Positions 43,042 through 51,427 of a stretch of DNA of 64,000 nt are shown in pieces. This DNA is from Akkermansia sp. (lineage in GTDB: Bacteria > Verrucomicrobiota > Verrucomicrobiia > Verrucomicrobiales > Akkermansiaceae): positions 36,143 through 100,142 of the forward strand of contig JAFQDN010000050.1 of assembly GCA_017415995.1 (NCBI GenBank). Reading direction: 5' to 3'. Made by a program: the position numbers and the translations under genes. Numbering within the stretch: the stretch's first letter is position 1; the number at the start of each line of letters is the position of its first letter. The notes beneath the pieces are model-generated. The model worked only from the letters and a program-made list of their open reading frames with translations, ran no database searches and was not told the DNA's origin.

Positions 43042-43911
43042 TCAGTTTTTCTCTGAAATGCTGTTGCCGGCGGATACTCGGCTGACTGCGCGATTGTGGT
43101 AACTGTTGTACATGCAGTCCAGTACCGTGGGAAGGCCCAGTTTGAGGTGCTGTTTGGCTTTATCCGTGAGGGCGGGCATGGCTTTGCCGTCCAATTTGGG
43201 CATGCCATCAATACATCCGGCTGTTTTGCGGATGTGTGCTTGTACCCAAGCATCATTGAATACGGCGCGTGTAGCGGCTGTTTTCAGGTCGGTAAAGGCT
43301 TTTTCCGTTCCGCCTGCACCGGTTTTCATGATGCAGATGTCATGGAATGTTACCGTGTGGGAGGCTCCGAGGAACTTGCGTTCACTGCGTTCATGCACAA
43401 TGGCACCGATGATGGCTCCGTTTGTGCAGACTGCTGCCACGGCGTATACCTTGCCGTCCACCCTTTTGCCGAGTTTTCGGTTAAGGCGGTCTCGCCCCAT
43501 GCGGAAGTTTGCAAGCTCTTGCGGTACCGTGTATAAGGTGGCTTCATGCAGGCGGGCTTGCTCGCACCCGCGAATGCGTTTTACTGCCGGTAATAACATT
43601 TCTGCAAGTTGCTCGGCAGCGGGGGATTTACTGCGCAGCGGAACCTCGTATGCGGAGATGTAGTTGACGGTTATGTCTTCTTTGGGCTTTACCATTTGCA
43701 TAGTACGCACACACAAGGTGCCATCTTGGGCTGCCTCTGTGTTCCATGTTACGTTGCCTGCTCCTGCCCAGCCATCGGGCAAGGTGTAGGTAACGGCGGG
43801 CTGCCGGTTCTGCTCGTCTTGCAGAACTACCTTAGTTGCAGCCTGTAAGCTCCCGGCTGCCAGAATTCCGGCAGCTAATATGGCTCGAAGTCGGGCGTAC
43901 GCGTTTTCCAT
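43042..43911 (-). CDS. Exported protein of unknown function
   Basis: 289 residues. Signal peptide at 1-24 (LRAILAAGILAAGSLQAATK). The mature part begins with a beta segment (KVVLQDEQNRQPAVTYTLPD) and holds MVKPKEDITVNYISAYEVP and a long helical C-terminal half with HERSERKFLGASHTVTFHD. I recognise no family. It is divergent from the rlmI-like gene, each with its own TTGACA promoter in the 101-base gap; both promoters predict leaderless transcripts. Confidence 0.7.
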   Translation of the reverse strand: MENAYARLRAILAAGILAAGSLQAATKVVLQDEQNRQPAVTYTLPDGWAGAGNVTWNTEAAQDGTLCVRTMQMVKPKEDITVNYISAYEVPLRSKSPAAEQLAEMLLPAVKRIRGCEQARLHEATLYTVPQELANFRMGRDRLNRKLGKRVDGKVYAVAAVCTNGAIIGAIVHERSERKFLGASHTVTFHDICIMKTGAGGTEKAFTDLKTAATRAVFNDAWVQAHIRKTAGCIDGMPKLDGKAMPALTDKAKQHLKLGLPTVLDCMYNSYHNRAVSRVSAGNSISEKN

Positions 43912-43917
43912 GTCCTT

Positions 43918-43946
43918 ATTCTGACTGAATTATTGCCATTTGTCAA
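43918..43946 (-). promoter_or_regulatory. Promoter of the 43042-43911 gene, leaderless
   Basis: On the minus strand TTGACA (43941-43946), 17-nt spacer, CAGAAT (43918-43923), ending 6 nt before the ATG at 43911. Confidence 0.55.
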
Positions 43947-43974
43947 CACTAAACTAAAGTTAATTTTTTGAGAA

Positions 43975-44003
43975 TTGACATATGCGTGAAATTATTGTAT
44001 TGT
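43975..44003 (+). promoter_or_regulatory. Promoter of the rlmI-like gene, leaderless
   Basis: TTGACA (43975-43980), 17-nt spacer, TATTGT (43998-44003), ending 9 nt before the ATG at 44013. Confidence 0.65.
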
Positions 44004-44012
44004 AATGCCGTT

Positions 44013-45197
44013 ATGGCAGGACTTATCATAGCGCCCAAAGCGCGCATTTTTCATGGACATGACTGGGTATACGGCACAGAAGTGCGGACGGTATTCGGGA
44101 ATCCGGCTCCCGGGGATGTAGTGGCGTTGAAAGACCAGCGCGATCACTATCTGGGGTCTGCTATGTATAACCCCCATTCTCAGATTGTGGCGCGTCGTTT
44201 TTCCCGCCGTAAGCAGGATTTGGATCGTGATTTTTTTGTGCGTCGAATCTCCATGGCCATAACACTGCGTGAGCGTTGGCTGCCCGGCGAGGAGCTGATG
44301 CGTTTGGTGTGGAGCGAGAGCGATGGTTTGCCCGGACTGATTATTGACCGCTACAAGGATGTGCTTGTGGTACAAACGCTTACCTTGGCCATGTACCAGC
44401 GTTTGGGTTTAATCCGTGATATTTTGGGGGATTTGCTTAGCCCCACTGCCATTATTGTGCGCAATGACTCACCTATGCTGCAAGCAGAGGGCATAGAGCC
44501 CTCCACCTATGTGGCTGCCGGGACCATGCCGGAGCCCTTTGTCGCTTCTGCTCGCGGGCTGAAATTTATGGTGGATTTGGCAACAGGGCAGAAAACCGGG
44601 CTTTATTTGGACCAGATGCAGAATTACCAAGAGGTTGCCCGCTTTGCACGAGGACGACGCGTGCTGGACTGTTTCAGCAACCAAGGTGGTTTTGCATTGG
44701 CTTGTGCCAAGGCCGGTGCTGCTTCCGTGACGGCTGTGGATATATCCGAGGATGCTGCTGCAGCCGTTCGTCGCAATGCGGAGCTTAACGGCGTGAGCGT
44801 GGAGGCCATTGCCGAGAATGCTTTTGATTTCCTGAAGCGAGAGAGTGATGCCGTCCGCAATGGGGCTGATCCTAAGTGGGACCTCATTATTTTGGATCCG
44901 CCGAGTTTCACCCGCAACAAGAAGAGCCTGAATGGCGCCATGCGCGGATACAAGGAAATTCACCTGCGTGCCATGCAAATGTTGCCGGTAGGAGGCGTGT
45001 TATCCACATTCTGCTGTTCACACCACGCCAGCACTGCCGTATTCCGTGAGGTGATTGCGGATGCTGCTGTTGACGGCCGCTGCACCTTGCGCCAAGTTGC
45101 CGCCCATGGGCAAAGCCCGGACCACCCGGTTTTGTTGAACATCCCGGAAACAGAGTACCTGAAGGGATTTACATTTGAGCTGGTGCCCGGCCGTTGA
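44013..45197 (+). CDS. rlmI: RlmI-like 23S rRNA (cytosine-5) methyltransferase
   Basis: 394 residues from ATG 44013. It has a PUA-like N-terminal domain (LIIAPKARIFHGHDWVYGTE), then LVWSESDGLPGLIIDRY, and a Rossmann methyltransferase domain with VLDCFSNQGGFALACAK (SAM binding), LIILDPPSFTRNKKS and VLSTFCCSHH, whose Cys pair supplies the m5C nucleophile. This order matches RlmI/YccW, which modifies 23S rRNA. The exact target base cannot be fixed from sequence. The deacetylase gene follows after 19 bases. Confidence 0.9.
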   Translation: MAGLIIAPKARIFHGHDWVYGTEVRTVFGNPAPGDVVALKDQRDHYLGSAMYNPHSQIVARRFSRRKQDLDRDFFVRRISMAITLRERWLPGEELMRLVWSESDGLPGLIIDRYKDVLVVQTLTLAMYQRLGLIRDILGDLLSPTAIIVRNDSPMLQAEGIEPSTYVAAGTMPEPFVASARGLKFMVDLATGQKTGLYLDQMQNYQEVARFARGRRVLDCFSNQGGFALACAKAGAASVTAVDISEDAAAAVRRNAELNGVSVEAIAENAFDFLKRESDAVRNGADPKWDLIILDPPSFTRNKKSLNGAMRGYKEIHLRAMQMLPVGGVLSTFCCSHHASTAVFREVIADAAVDGRCTLRQVAAHGQSPDHPVLLNIPETEYLKGFTFELVPGR

Positions 45198-45216
45198 TTG
45201 TTTGTTTTTAGTTGAT

Positions 45217-46563
45217 ATGAGAAGACTGTTTATCATAGCTGCTTTGTTGCCCGGGATAGCTTGGTGCGCGCCGTTAATTCCGGCGCGTGAGCTGCCTGTT
45301 TTTGAAGATGATGATTACGCAGAGGTGGTGGAAGAGGTGCCGGAAACACCACCTGCTGCTCCGGATACTTCGTCGGTAACGGCTCCGACTTTGCCCCAAG
45401 GGGCTGATTCTCCTCATCTGCGCCCGATGAATGAGGCGGATTTGGCTGCACTCAATCCGGAAAAACCGGAACCGGAGCCCACGCAAATGGAGGCTCCGGA
45501 GGGGATGTCGATGTTGGAAACCTATCTTCGCCCCATTTATGCAGGCCTCAGCAAGAGAACCCCTACCGGTGATTGGGTGACGTCTCACTTCAAACAACCG
45601 CTTGTTCCGCGTGAGCAAACACGCGTGGCGGTGCTTGGGTATCATGACTTCAGTAATACCAAGACCGCTACCGAGATGCGCATGCTCACAGCGGAATTCT
45701 GCCGCCAGATGCAGTTCCTGAAGGATTCCGATATTTGTGTGATTTCCATGCAGGATTTTTTGGAATGGCGTTTCGGAACGCGTTGTTTGCCTGCTCGTTG
45801 CGTGCTCATTACCATCGATGACGGTTGGAAGAGTGTGTATACGGATGCTTACCCGGTGCTCAAGGCATACGGCTATCCTTTCACTCTGTTTTTATATGTG
45901 CGCTACATCGGGGTCAAGGGATCGTCTATGACTCATGACCAAATCCAGGAGATGATGGCTTTCGGGGCAACTATCGGCAGCCATTCTTGGAATCACCTTT
46001 ACCCCAGTAAGTGGAAGCGCTATAGCCAAACATCCCCTCAATATGCAGCTCAGTTGCAAAAGGAATTCATTGATTCCCAAGTAAAGCTGAGTGAGCTCTT
46101 CCATAACTGTTCTACTTACTGCTTCCCGGGGGGCTATAATACTCCTCCCATGTTGGCTACGTTGGAGGCTTCCGCCTACCGCGCGGCTTTTACCGTTATT
46201 GAGGGTAAAGTTACCAATACGGTTTCTCCTTACACGGTGCCTCGCTACATGGTGTTCGGGGTGGATTCCCGCATTTTCCGACGCGCCGTGAATTTTGACG
46301 GTCAAGAGGGGGTGGATAAAACGATAGCCGCTATCAATGCAGCCGAGGCTCCCGCCCGGGATTTCTGCCCCGCTGCTTTTGAGGGGCTTACCGTGGCTCT
46401 TACTCAACAGGAACTCACCAAGGCTCAAAAAGCAGAGAAAGCTAAAGCTGAGGCTGCCAAGAAAGCTGCTGAGGCAAAGGCTGCAGAAGAAGCAGAGGAT
46501 GCAGCAACACCTCCCTCTCAACCCGCTGCTCCGCTGCAGGATGATTCCTCCTTACTGTGGTGA
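45217..46563 (+). CDS. Exported polysaccharide deacetylase (CE4/NodB)
   Basis: 448 residues from ATG 45217. A signal peptide (RLFIIAALLPGIAWCAP) is followed by an acidic Pro-rich linker to about residue 110. The NodB domain spans about 140-385 with the metal motif VLITIDDGWKS (first Asp) and GSHSWNHL (HxxxH). It should remove N-acetyl groups from cell-wall or exopolysaccharide sugars outside the membrane. The last 60 residues are a Lys/Ala/Glu coiled coil (KAEAAKKAAEAKAAEEAED). It is co-directional with the rlmI-like gene and ends 17 bases from the convergent exbD-like gene. Confidence 0.9.
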   Translation: MRRLFIIAALLPGIAWCAPLIPARELPVFEDDDYAEVVEEVPETPPAAPDTSSVTAPTLPQGADSPHLRPMNEADLAALNPEKPEPEPTQMEAPEGMSMLETYLRPIYAGLSKRTPTGDWVTSHFKQPLVPREQTRVAVLGYHDFSNTKTATEMRMLTAEFCRQMQFLKDSDICVISMQDFLEWRFGTRCLPARCVLITIDDGWKSVYTDAYPVLKAYGYPFTLFLYVRYIGVKGSSMTHDQIQEMMAFGATIGSHSWNHLYPSKWKRYSQTSPQYAAQLQKEFIDSQVKLSELFHNCSTYCFPGGYNTPPMLATLEASAYRAAFTVIEGKVTNTVSPYTVPRYMVFGVDSRIFRRAVNFDGQEGVDKTIAAINAAEAPARDFCPAAFEGLTVALTQQELTKAQKAEKAKAEAAKKAAEAKAAEEAEDAATPPSQPAAPLQDDSSLLW

Positions 46564-46580
46564 GGGGGCGTGAGGAATGC

Positions 46581-46997
46581 TCAGGGCTGAGGGTTGATGC
46601 GTATCGGTACGTCATCCATGCTCAGCCCGGCCTCGTTGAGGGTATCCAACACCTGAATGAATCTCCCCAATTCCGCCCCCTGTGCGGCGGATACCTGAAT
46701 GGTGGCCTCCGGGTTGTCCCGGAGTAGTTGTTGCACGGCTTCCGGCATTTCTTCCGCAGTCAGGATTTTGCCGCCCAATGCCAGTTCTCCGTCAGCACCT
46801 ACTTCCAGTAGTATTTGGTTGCGGTCGCCGGTGCTGCCGGCCAAATGGCGGGTTTCCGGTATATCCAAATGCAGCACACTGACTTGCCGCTTGAATTCTG
46901 TTTGTACAATAAAGAAAATCAGCAGTATCGTCAGGATATCCAACATCGGTACAATGTTGATTCCCTGTAAAATCGGCTTGCGGGTGTATATTTTCAT
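46581..46997 (-). CDS. ExbD/TolR-family biopolymer transport protein
   Basis: 138 residues. One N-terminal membrane helix (NIVPMLDILTILLIFFIVQTEF) carries the conserved Asp used for proton conduction in ExbD/TolR. The rest is a periplasmic alpha/beta domain (VQQLLRDNPEATIQVSAAQG). It starts 11 bases after the ExbB/TolQ gene, and the pair with the TonB-like gene upstream forms an energy-transducing complex. Confidence 0.92.
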   Translation of the reverse strand: MKIYTRKPILQGINIVPMLDILTILLIFFIVQTEFKRQVSVLHLDIPETRHLAGSTGDRNQILLEVGADGELALGGKILTAEEMPEAVQQLLRDNPEATIQVSAAQGAELGRFIQVLDTLNEAGLSMDDVPIRINPQP

Positions 46998-47008
46998 GTC
47001 GATGGACG

Positions 47009-47614
47009 TTACAGCTTATCCCTATTGGCCAGCAAATGCGTGAATTCCTCATCCATGCGGGTAGCCTGCCTCTCCAGTGCCCGCTCAAACAGTGTTTGTG
47101 CGATGATGCCCGGTACCGCTATGGCCAGCCCGAATATGGTAGTATACAACGCCTTGGAAATCCCTAATGCTATGCCCTCCTGCGCTCCGGCGGTGCCGAA
47201 TACACCGAATATGTCCACCAATCCCCATGCCGTACCGAGAATTCCGAGCATCGGGGCAATGTTGGTAATGACGGCTATAGTGCTCATTCCGGCGCGGGAG
47301 TCTTCCACGCAGCGGCGTAGGCGGCTTTCCATAACCCGGCAGATGCCTTCTTCTTGTTTGTGGCGTATCAGGTATGCCAGCTCAAATAAGATGGCACTGC
47401 GGCGGTATTCTTCAGGGGCACATGCTTGTTTTTTTGCAATTTCGCGCTCCTTGGTGTCGGTGCTGAGCAGTTGTTTGCTCAGCTCTTTGATGCTGCCACG
47501 GCACCGGCATTTCAGATGGTAAAATATGGCGGCTACGAGGATGACGGAGCAGGTTATCAACGGATACCCGAATGGGTGGCAGGCGTCTATGAAGTGTTGA
47601 ATCGTGTTAATCAT
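47009..47614 (-). CDS. ExbB/TolQ/MotA-family proton channel protein
   Basis: 201 residues with three membrane helices: YPLITCSVILVAAIFYHL, MSTIAVITNIAPMLGILGTA and ALYTTIFGLAIAVPGIIAQT. The GLGTA..G and T..A patterns are family-typical; here they appear as LGILGTAWGLVDIF. It provides the proton path that powers TonB or Tol-type action. It lies 9 bases after the TonB-like gene. Confidence 0.92.
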   Translation of the reverse strand: MINTIQHFIDACHPFGYPLITCSVILVAAIFYHLKCRCRGSIKELSKQLLSTDTKEREIAKKQACAPEEYRRSAILFELAYLIRHKQEEGICRVMESRLRRCVEDSRAGMSTIAVITNIAPMLGILGTAWGLVDIFGVFGTAGAQEGIALGISKALYTTIFGLAIAVPGIIAQTLFERALERQATRMDEEFTHLLANRDKL

Positions 47615-47623
47615 GGTGGTGGT

Positions 47624-48793
47624 TCAATCAAAATTAAAGGTGATGACGATTTCCATTTGATCCCCGTTAAGCGTTTTCTGTACTTCCGGGGGCATGGGCG
47701 GTATTTGGGCTTTGCGGATGGCTGCAAATGTAAATGATTGTTGCAGAGCCCCGGCGCCACGGCGTGACATGAGGTTCATGCTGATGATTTGTCCGCGCTT
47801 GTTAAGGCGGATAGCCAATATGATGGAGCCGGGGATGATGTCTCCGCAGTGGGTGTCACACGCAAAATACCATTGGCGGGCTATCAGGCGGTACACAAGC
47901 TCTTCATAGCGGCCACGGGGGCTTGCTTCCACATTCAGTGAGGGTTTGCGCCCTATGACGAATTGGCCCGTGCTGCGGCTCCGTCTCTCCGTGGTACGTA
48001 ATCCCGGTGGCTGGGCGTGCGGAGCTTGGGAGGGGTCATACACCGGCCCTCGCTTGTTCCGAGGGCGTGCGGGCAGGGGCGTTTTGCCCTCTTCATTCGG
48101 TAAACCGGGGGCAGGGGCTGCGGCTTGCGCATCTTCCTGTCGGGGGGTAGGCTCATGTTGCACTTTTAAGTCTCCGTCCGGCTGCCGGGGAGCAGGCGCT
48201 ACGCTTGCTGAGGCGTCTTCGGAGCCTTGCGGTTCCGTCCCGGTATCCGCTTGCGTTTCGGTGGTCGTTTGCGGAAGCCCATCAGCAGGTGCTTGGGTCG
48301 CAAGTGGTTCCGTTTCATTCCGGACGTTATCTCCGGCGTTTTCGGGGCGTTGTTCTCGCTTGCCGTAAAACTCCACATCTCCATCCTGCCGTTCTTGTGT
48401 AAGCGTGTTGATTTCCGTTTTTTTCTCTCCCTCCATGGTGGGGAGAGGGGCATCACTCTTGCGGGATTTATTGTTTTCACCTTCAGCTCTGGCATCACGC
48501 TGTCCCTCAAAATCGGCTTGGGTAGGTGCTTGCTGGGGCCTATCCGGGTCCGTTTTGGCAAATGGTTTAGTTTCCGGCGGGGTGTCCGGCTCTTTTTCTA
48601 TATTTTTCGCGGTTTTGTTGCGTTTGATTTTAACGATGGCACTTCCCGCTTGCTTATTCCGCTGTTGAGGTGTGGGGCGTTCCGGGGACGGTAGGCACAC
48701 CCACAGCAAGACAATGAGTACATGCACCAGTACGGAAAGTAATACGCTGATGAGCAGCGCGCTTCCTGTTGCGGTGTTGTTCTCTTCCTGCAT
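47624..48793 (-). CDS. TonB-like energy transducer with long charged linker
   Basis: 389 residues from ATG 48793. An N-terminal membrane helix (ALLISVLLSVLVHVLIVLLW) is followed by a very long Pro/Glu/Gln/Arg-rich linker (about 45-290) and a C-terminal TonB-like domain (ELVYRLIARQWYFACD, with NKRGQIISMNLM). It should span the periplasm and pass energy to outer-membrane proteins. It heads the operon with the ExbB and ExbD genes. A TTGCAA / TTGAAT promoter ends 6 nt before the ATG. The linker is unusually long (about 245 residues). Confidence 0.85.
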   Translation of the reverse strand: MQEENNTATGSALLISVLLSVLVHVLIVLLWVCLPSPERPTPQQRNKQAGSAIVKIKRNKTAKNIEKEPDTPPETKPFAKTDPDRPQQAPTQADFEGQRDARAEGENNKSRKSDAPLPTMEGEKKTEINTLTQERQDGDVEFYGKREQRPENAGDNVRNETEPLATQAPADGLPQTTTETQADTGTEPQGSEDASASVAPAPRQPDGDLKVQHEPTPRQEDAQAAAPAPGLPNEEGKTPLPARPRNKRGPVYDPSQAPHAQPPGLRTTERRSRSTGQFVIGRKPSLNVEASPRGRYEELVYRLIARQWYFACDTHCGDIIPGSIILAIRLNKRGQIISMNLMSRRGAGALQQSFTFAAIRKAQIPPMPPEVQKTLNGDQMEIVITFNFD

Positions 48794-48799
48794 GACTCC

Positions 48800-48828
48800 A
48801 TTCAACACTAAGCTCTCGGTGTTTGCAA
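48800..48828 (-). promoter_or_regulatory. Weak promoter of the TonB-like operon, leaderless
   Basis: On the minus strand TTGCAA (48823-48828), 17-nt spacer, TTGAAT (48800-48805), ending 6 nt before the ATG at 48793. The -10 box is poor, and GGAG just before the ATG could instead be a ribosome-binding site. Confidence 0.35.
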
Positions 48829-48840
48829 GTTTTTATCGCG

Positions 48841-49338
48841 TCAGGGAGTCTCTCTGTTTTCGTTTTTCCGCATAGACTCTGCTTTTCTCAGTAGTTGATA
48901 ACACGTTGTTGAGCGGTGCGGACGGAGGTTGCCATGGGTGTATAATTTTCCATTGTGCGAAAGAAGCAGCATGTTTTTGTCGACTTCTGCGATAAAGATA
49001 GAATCATCCCCTTCCGTGAAGAGCCGTACATTTCCCGTGAATATATGTTTGAAGTATAGAAATCTGGTATCGCTTATGTTCACCCATTTGCCCTCTTTCC
49101 ATTCCGCTATCAGTTTTACTCTGTCTTCTTCGCTGATAGGCGTATCATCAACCAGAATGTTGACAACCTTATCATACGGAATATGCAATATTTCTACCTG
49201 CACGTGCTGTTCCGGTGGGCTTAGTGGCAGGAGGGTAAGTGGTTCGGTGTATTCTTTTGTTACGGAAATCTCATTCTCGTTTCCTGTGCAGAGACTCGAG
49301 ATGGCGCATAAACAGACTGTCGGTATAGCAGCTTGCAT
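48841..49338 (-). CDS. Small exported protein of unknown function
   Basis: 165 residues. A short hydrophobic start (MQAAIPTVCLCAISSLCTG) looks like a signal sequence, possibly a lipoprotein. The mature part is beta-rich (VQVEILHIPYDKVVNILVDD, HIFTGNVRLFTEGDDSIFIA). No family is recognised. A good promoter at 49348-49376 predicts a leaderless mRNA and supports the start. It lies 47 bases before the TonB-like gene and may be co-transcribed with it. Confidence 0.6.
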   Translation of the reverse strand: MQAAIPTVCLCAISSLCTGNENEISVTKEYTEPLTLLPLSPPEQHVQVEILHIPYDKVVNILVDDTPISEEDRVKLIAEWKEGKWVNISDTRFLYFKHIFTGNVRLFTEGDDSIFIAEVDKNMLLLSHNGKLYTHGNLRPHRSTTCYQLLRKAESMRKNENRETP

Positions 49339-49347
49339 AGTATGCTT

Positions 49348-49376
49348 ATGTTAGTCAAAAAGCCTTCATATGTCAA
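49348..49376 (-). promoter_or_regulatory. Promoter of the 48841-49338 gene, leaderless
   Basis: On the minus strand TTGACA (49371-49376), 17-nt spacer, TAACAT (49348-49353), ending 9 nt before the ATG at 49338. Confidence 0.65.
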
Positions 49377-49415
49377 GGGTTTTTCCTGTTATGTGCGGGC
49401 TGTGTTAATATCTGC

Positions 49416-49444
49416 TTGACGCATGTTGGCTAATATGTTAATCT
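49416..49444 (+). promoter_or_regulatory. Promoter of the 49454-49978 gene, leaderless
   Basis: TTGACG (49416-49421), 17-nt spacer, TAATCT (49439-49444), ending 9 nt before the ATG at 49454. Confidence 0.6.
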
Positions 49445-49453
49445 CTGAAGGCC

Positions 49454-49978
49454 ATGAAACTCCTCTCTTATCTCCTGATGTTTGTATTTATTGCTGCTGA
49501 GCCTGTAGCGTACGCTCAATGGTCTACCGGCGGCCAGCAAGAGTTGTCTCCTAAGGAAAAGCGTAAACGCGAAAAGCAGGAGGCAAAACAGGCTCGTAAA
49601 GAAGCTGCGCAGTATTACAAGGACTATATAGTCCGCAAAAGAAAGGCATTGATACTGGTGAAAAAAATTGAGGATGAGCGCTCTCGCAATGCATCGCTGC
49701 GTAGCTTTAAGTTGTTGTATGAAGAAGAGGAGGAAAGTGAAGAAGATGCCCAAATCTCCCGTAACAGTAACGGTAGAGCATATGGCTACGGTTATGGCGG
49801 CAATTCCGGCGGTGTCAGCGAAAAAGCCCTGGAAAAAGCCAAAGAGGCTGAGCGCAAAAAGTATGAAAAGCAGATAGCTAAGATTGATGCTCAGATTGAG
49901 GCTGAGAAAACCCGCATTGAGGAGGCTGAGCTGATGACGGATGAGTTGGACGGCTTTATCAAGCAGGCTCTCAAGTAA
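49454..49978 (+). CDS. Exported coiled-coil protein of unknown function
   Basis: 174 residues. Signal peptide at 1-22 (LLSYLLMFVFIAAEPVAYAQ). The mature protein is almost wholly charged helix (SPKEKRKREKQEAKQARKEA and KEAERKKYEKQIAKIDAQIE), broken by a short Gly/Asn/Tyr-rich stretch (GRAYGYGYGGNSGG). No family is recognised. Its promoter predicts a leaderless transcript and a strong terminator (49997-50034) follows, so it is a single-gene unit. Confidence 0.7.
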   Translation: MKLLSYLLMFVFIAAEPVAYAQWSTGGQQELSPKEKRKREKQEAKQARKEAAQYYKDYIVRKRKALILVKKIEDERSRNASLRSFKLLYEEEEESEEDAQISRNSNGRAYGYGYGGNSGGVSEKALEKAKEAERKKYEKQIAKIDAQIEAEKTRIEEAELMTDELDGFIKQALK

Positions 49979-49996
49979 ATTTTTACATGTACATAT

Positions 49997-50039
49997 AGTG
50001 ATTGACGAAGCGGTATTCTGCTTCGTCAATCACTTTTTG
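49997..50039 (+). terminator. Terminator of the 49454-49978 gene
   Basis: 15-bp perfect stem (AGTGATTGACGAAGC at 49997-50011, GCTTCGTCAATCACT at 50020-50034) followed by T5. Confidence 0.85.
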
Positions 50040-50050
50040 AGGGGGAGGTG

Positions 50051-51415
50051 TTAATCTAAGCGGATTGTTTTGCCCGGCGGCGGCACAATGACGCGGGTGT
50101 TCGGCAGGCGCAGGGTCAATTCTGCGTGCATGGACGCCAGGGCTTCCGTATCGCCGTGCACCAAAAGTATGGTTTTGGGGGATAAGCGACAAGCGTAGTC
50201 CAAAAGTGCGGAACGTGTGGCATGTCCGGAAAAATCAAAACATTCCGTGCGGCACAGCAGGGGGTAGCCTTGCCCCTTGCCTGCGGGTTTAACATTTTGA
50301 CCGTGAGGCGTTGCTTTGATGCGCCCTGCCGGAGATTCCGGGTCACTGTAGCCTACGAAGAGGATAGCATCCTTGGGGTGTGGCAGTACCTGAGCCGCCA
50401 TGTTGTAGGACACCGTGTGCTCACTCATCATGCCGCTGGAGACAAGGTAGATGTTGCCCGGGCTGACTATGAGCGGTCCCTTGCCTTGTTTGGGCAGACC
50501 GTGGGTTTCCACGTGGTCGCGGAGTCGGAATCCGGGGTTCAGTCGCGGGGTCGAATCGCTGAGTTTATCGTAAACCTGAGTAATTTTGGAGCTCAGCCCG
50601 CCGAAGTAGATGGGGACGTCCGGGATGAGTTTTTTCTCCTTGAAACGTCCGAGCTCGCAAAGCAGTTCTTGGCTCTTCCCCAAGGCAAACACCGGGATGA
50701 GGACAGCGCCGCCTCCCTCCAGCACTTCACGAATGGCTGTGGCAAAGCGCAGTAATTCCTTTTGGCGTGTGTAATCCGCAGAACGTTCCGTGACTCCGTG
50801 CGTGCATTCCATGATGAGGATATCCACCCCGCTTTGCGGAAATTCCGCACCTTTTATGAGGGTTTGATTTTCAAATTGGACATCACCGGTGTAGAAAACG
50901 GTGGTTCCGGTGCTACTTTCCATCAGCACTCCGCAGGAGCCCAGAATGTGCCCCGCATCATAGAGCGTTGCCAATACACTGCCGTTGTAACCGGTGCGGA
51001 ACGGCTCGTCATATGGGCGCGTTATCCATGCGTGGGAGGCTCGCTCCAGTTCGCCGTGGGTGAAAAAGGGATACTCAATAATGCCCTCGGCCATGCGCTT
51101 GCTCGTCATCACGTTGACGGAGTTGTGCAACATGGCATCACCCACCTTGGCAGTGCCCTCGGTCATGATGACTTCGGCTTGTGGGTATTCGTCTTGGAAT
51201 ACGGGCAGGGTGCCGATGTGGTCCAAGTGGGAATGGGTGATAAAGATGCAGTCCGGATCCGCCGCCCCGATGAGTCCGTAGTTCGGTTTGGCTTCATTCC
51301 CGTCCTTTTTGGGGTGCATGCCCGCGTCCAGTACAATGCGGGAGCCCTCCAGCTCCAGTAGGTAGCTGTTGGCTCCGATTTCGTCCGCTGTTGTCAGGTT
51401 GGTGAAATTAATCAT
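50051..51415 (-). CDS. Metallo-beta-lactamase fold RNase/exonuclease (beta-CASP)
   Basis: 454 residues. The zinc motif is ITHSHLDHIG (HxHxDH at 61-66), with later motifs VFYTGDVQ and CFDFSGHATRSALLDY, and a beta-CASP domain between about 180 and 310. This is the RNase J / CPSF73-like group of RNA-processing nucleases. The length is typical of the shorter bacterial CPSF-like proteins, without the RNase J C-terminal domain. It is the last gene of an operon with lysA (12-base gap) and the AI-2E-type permease. Confidence 0.88.
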   Translation of the reverse strand: MINFTNLTTADEIGANSYLLELEGSRIVLDAGMHPKKDGNEAKPNYGLIGAADPDCIFITHSHLDHIGTLPVFQDEYPQAEVIMTEGTAKVGDAMLHNSVNVMTSKRMAEGIIEYPFFTHGELERASHAWITRPYDEPFRTGYNGSVLATLYDAGHILGSCGVLMESSTGTTVFYTGDVQFENQTLIKGAEFPQSGVDILIMECTHGVTERSADYTRQKELLRFATAIREVLEGGGAVLIPVFALGKSQELLCELGRFKEKKLIPDVPIYFGGLSSKITQVYDKLSDSTPRLNPGFRLRDHVETHGLPKQGKGPLIVSPGNIYLVSSGMMSEHTVSYNMAAQVLPHPKDAILFVGYSDPESPAGRIKATPHGQNVKPAGKGQGYPLLCRTECFDFSGHATRSALLDYACRLSPKTILLVHGDTEALASMHAELTLRLPNTRVIVPPPGKTIRLD

Positions 51416-51427
51416 GTGTTGTTCCGG

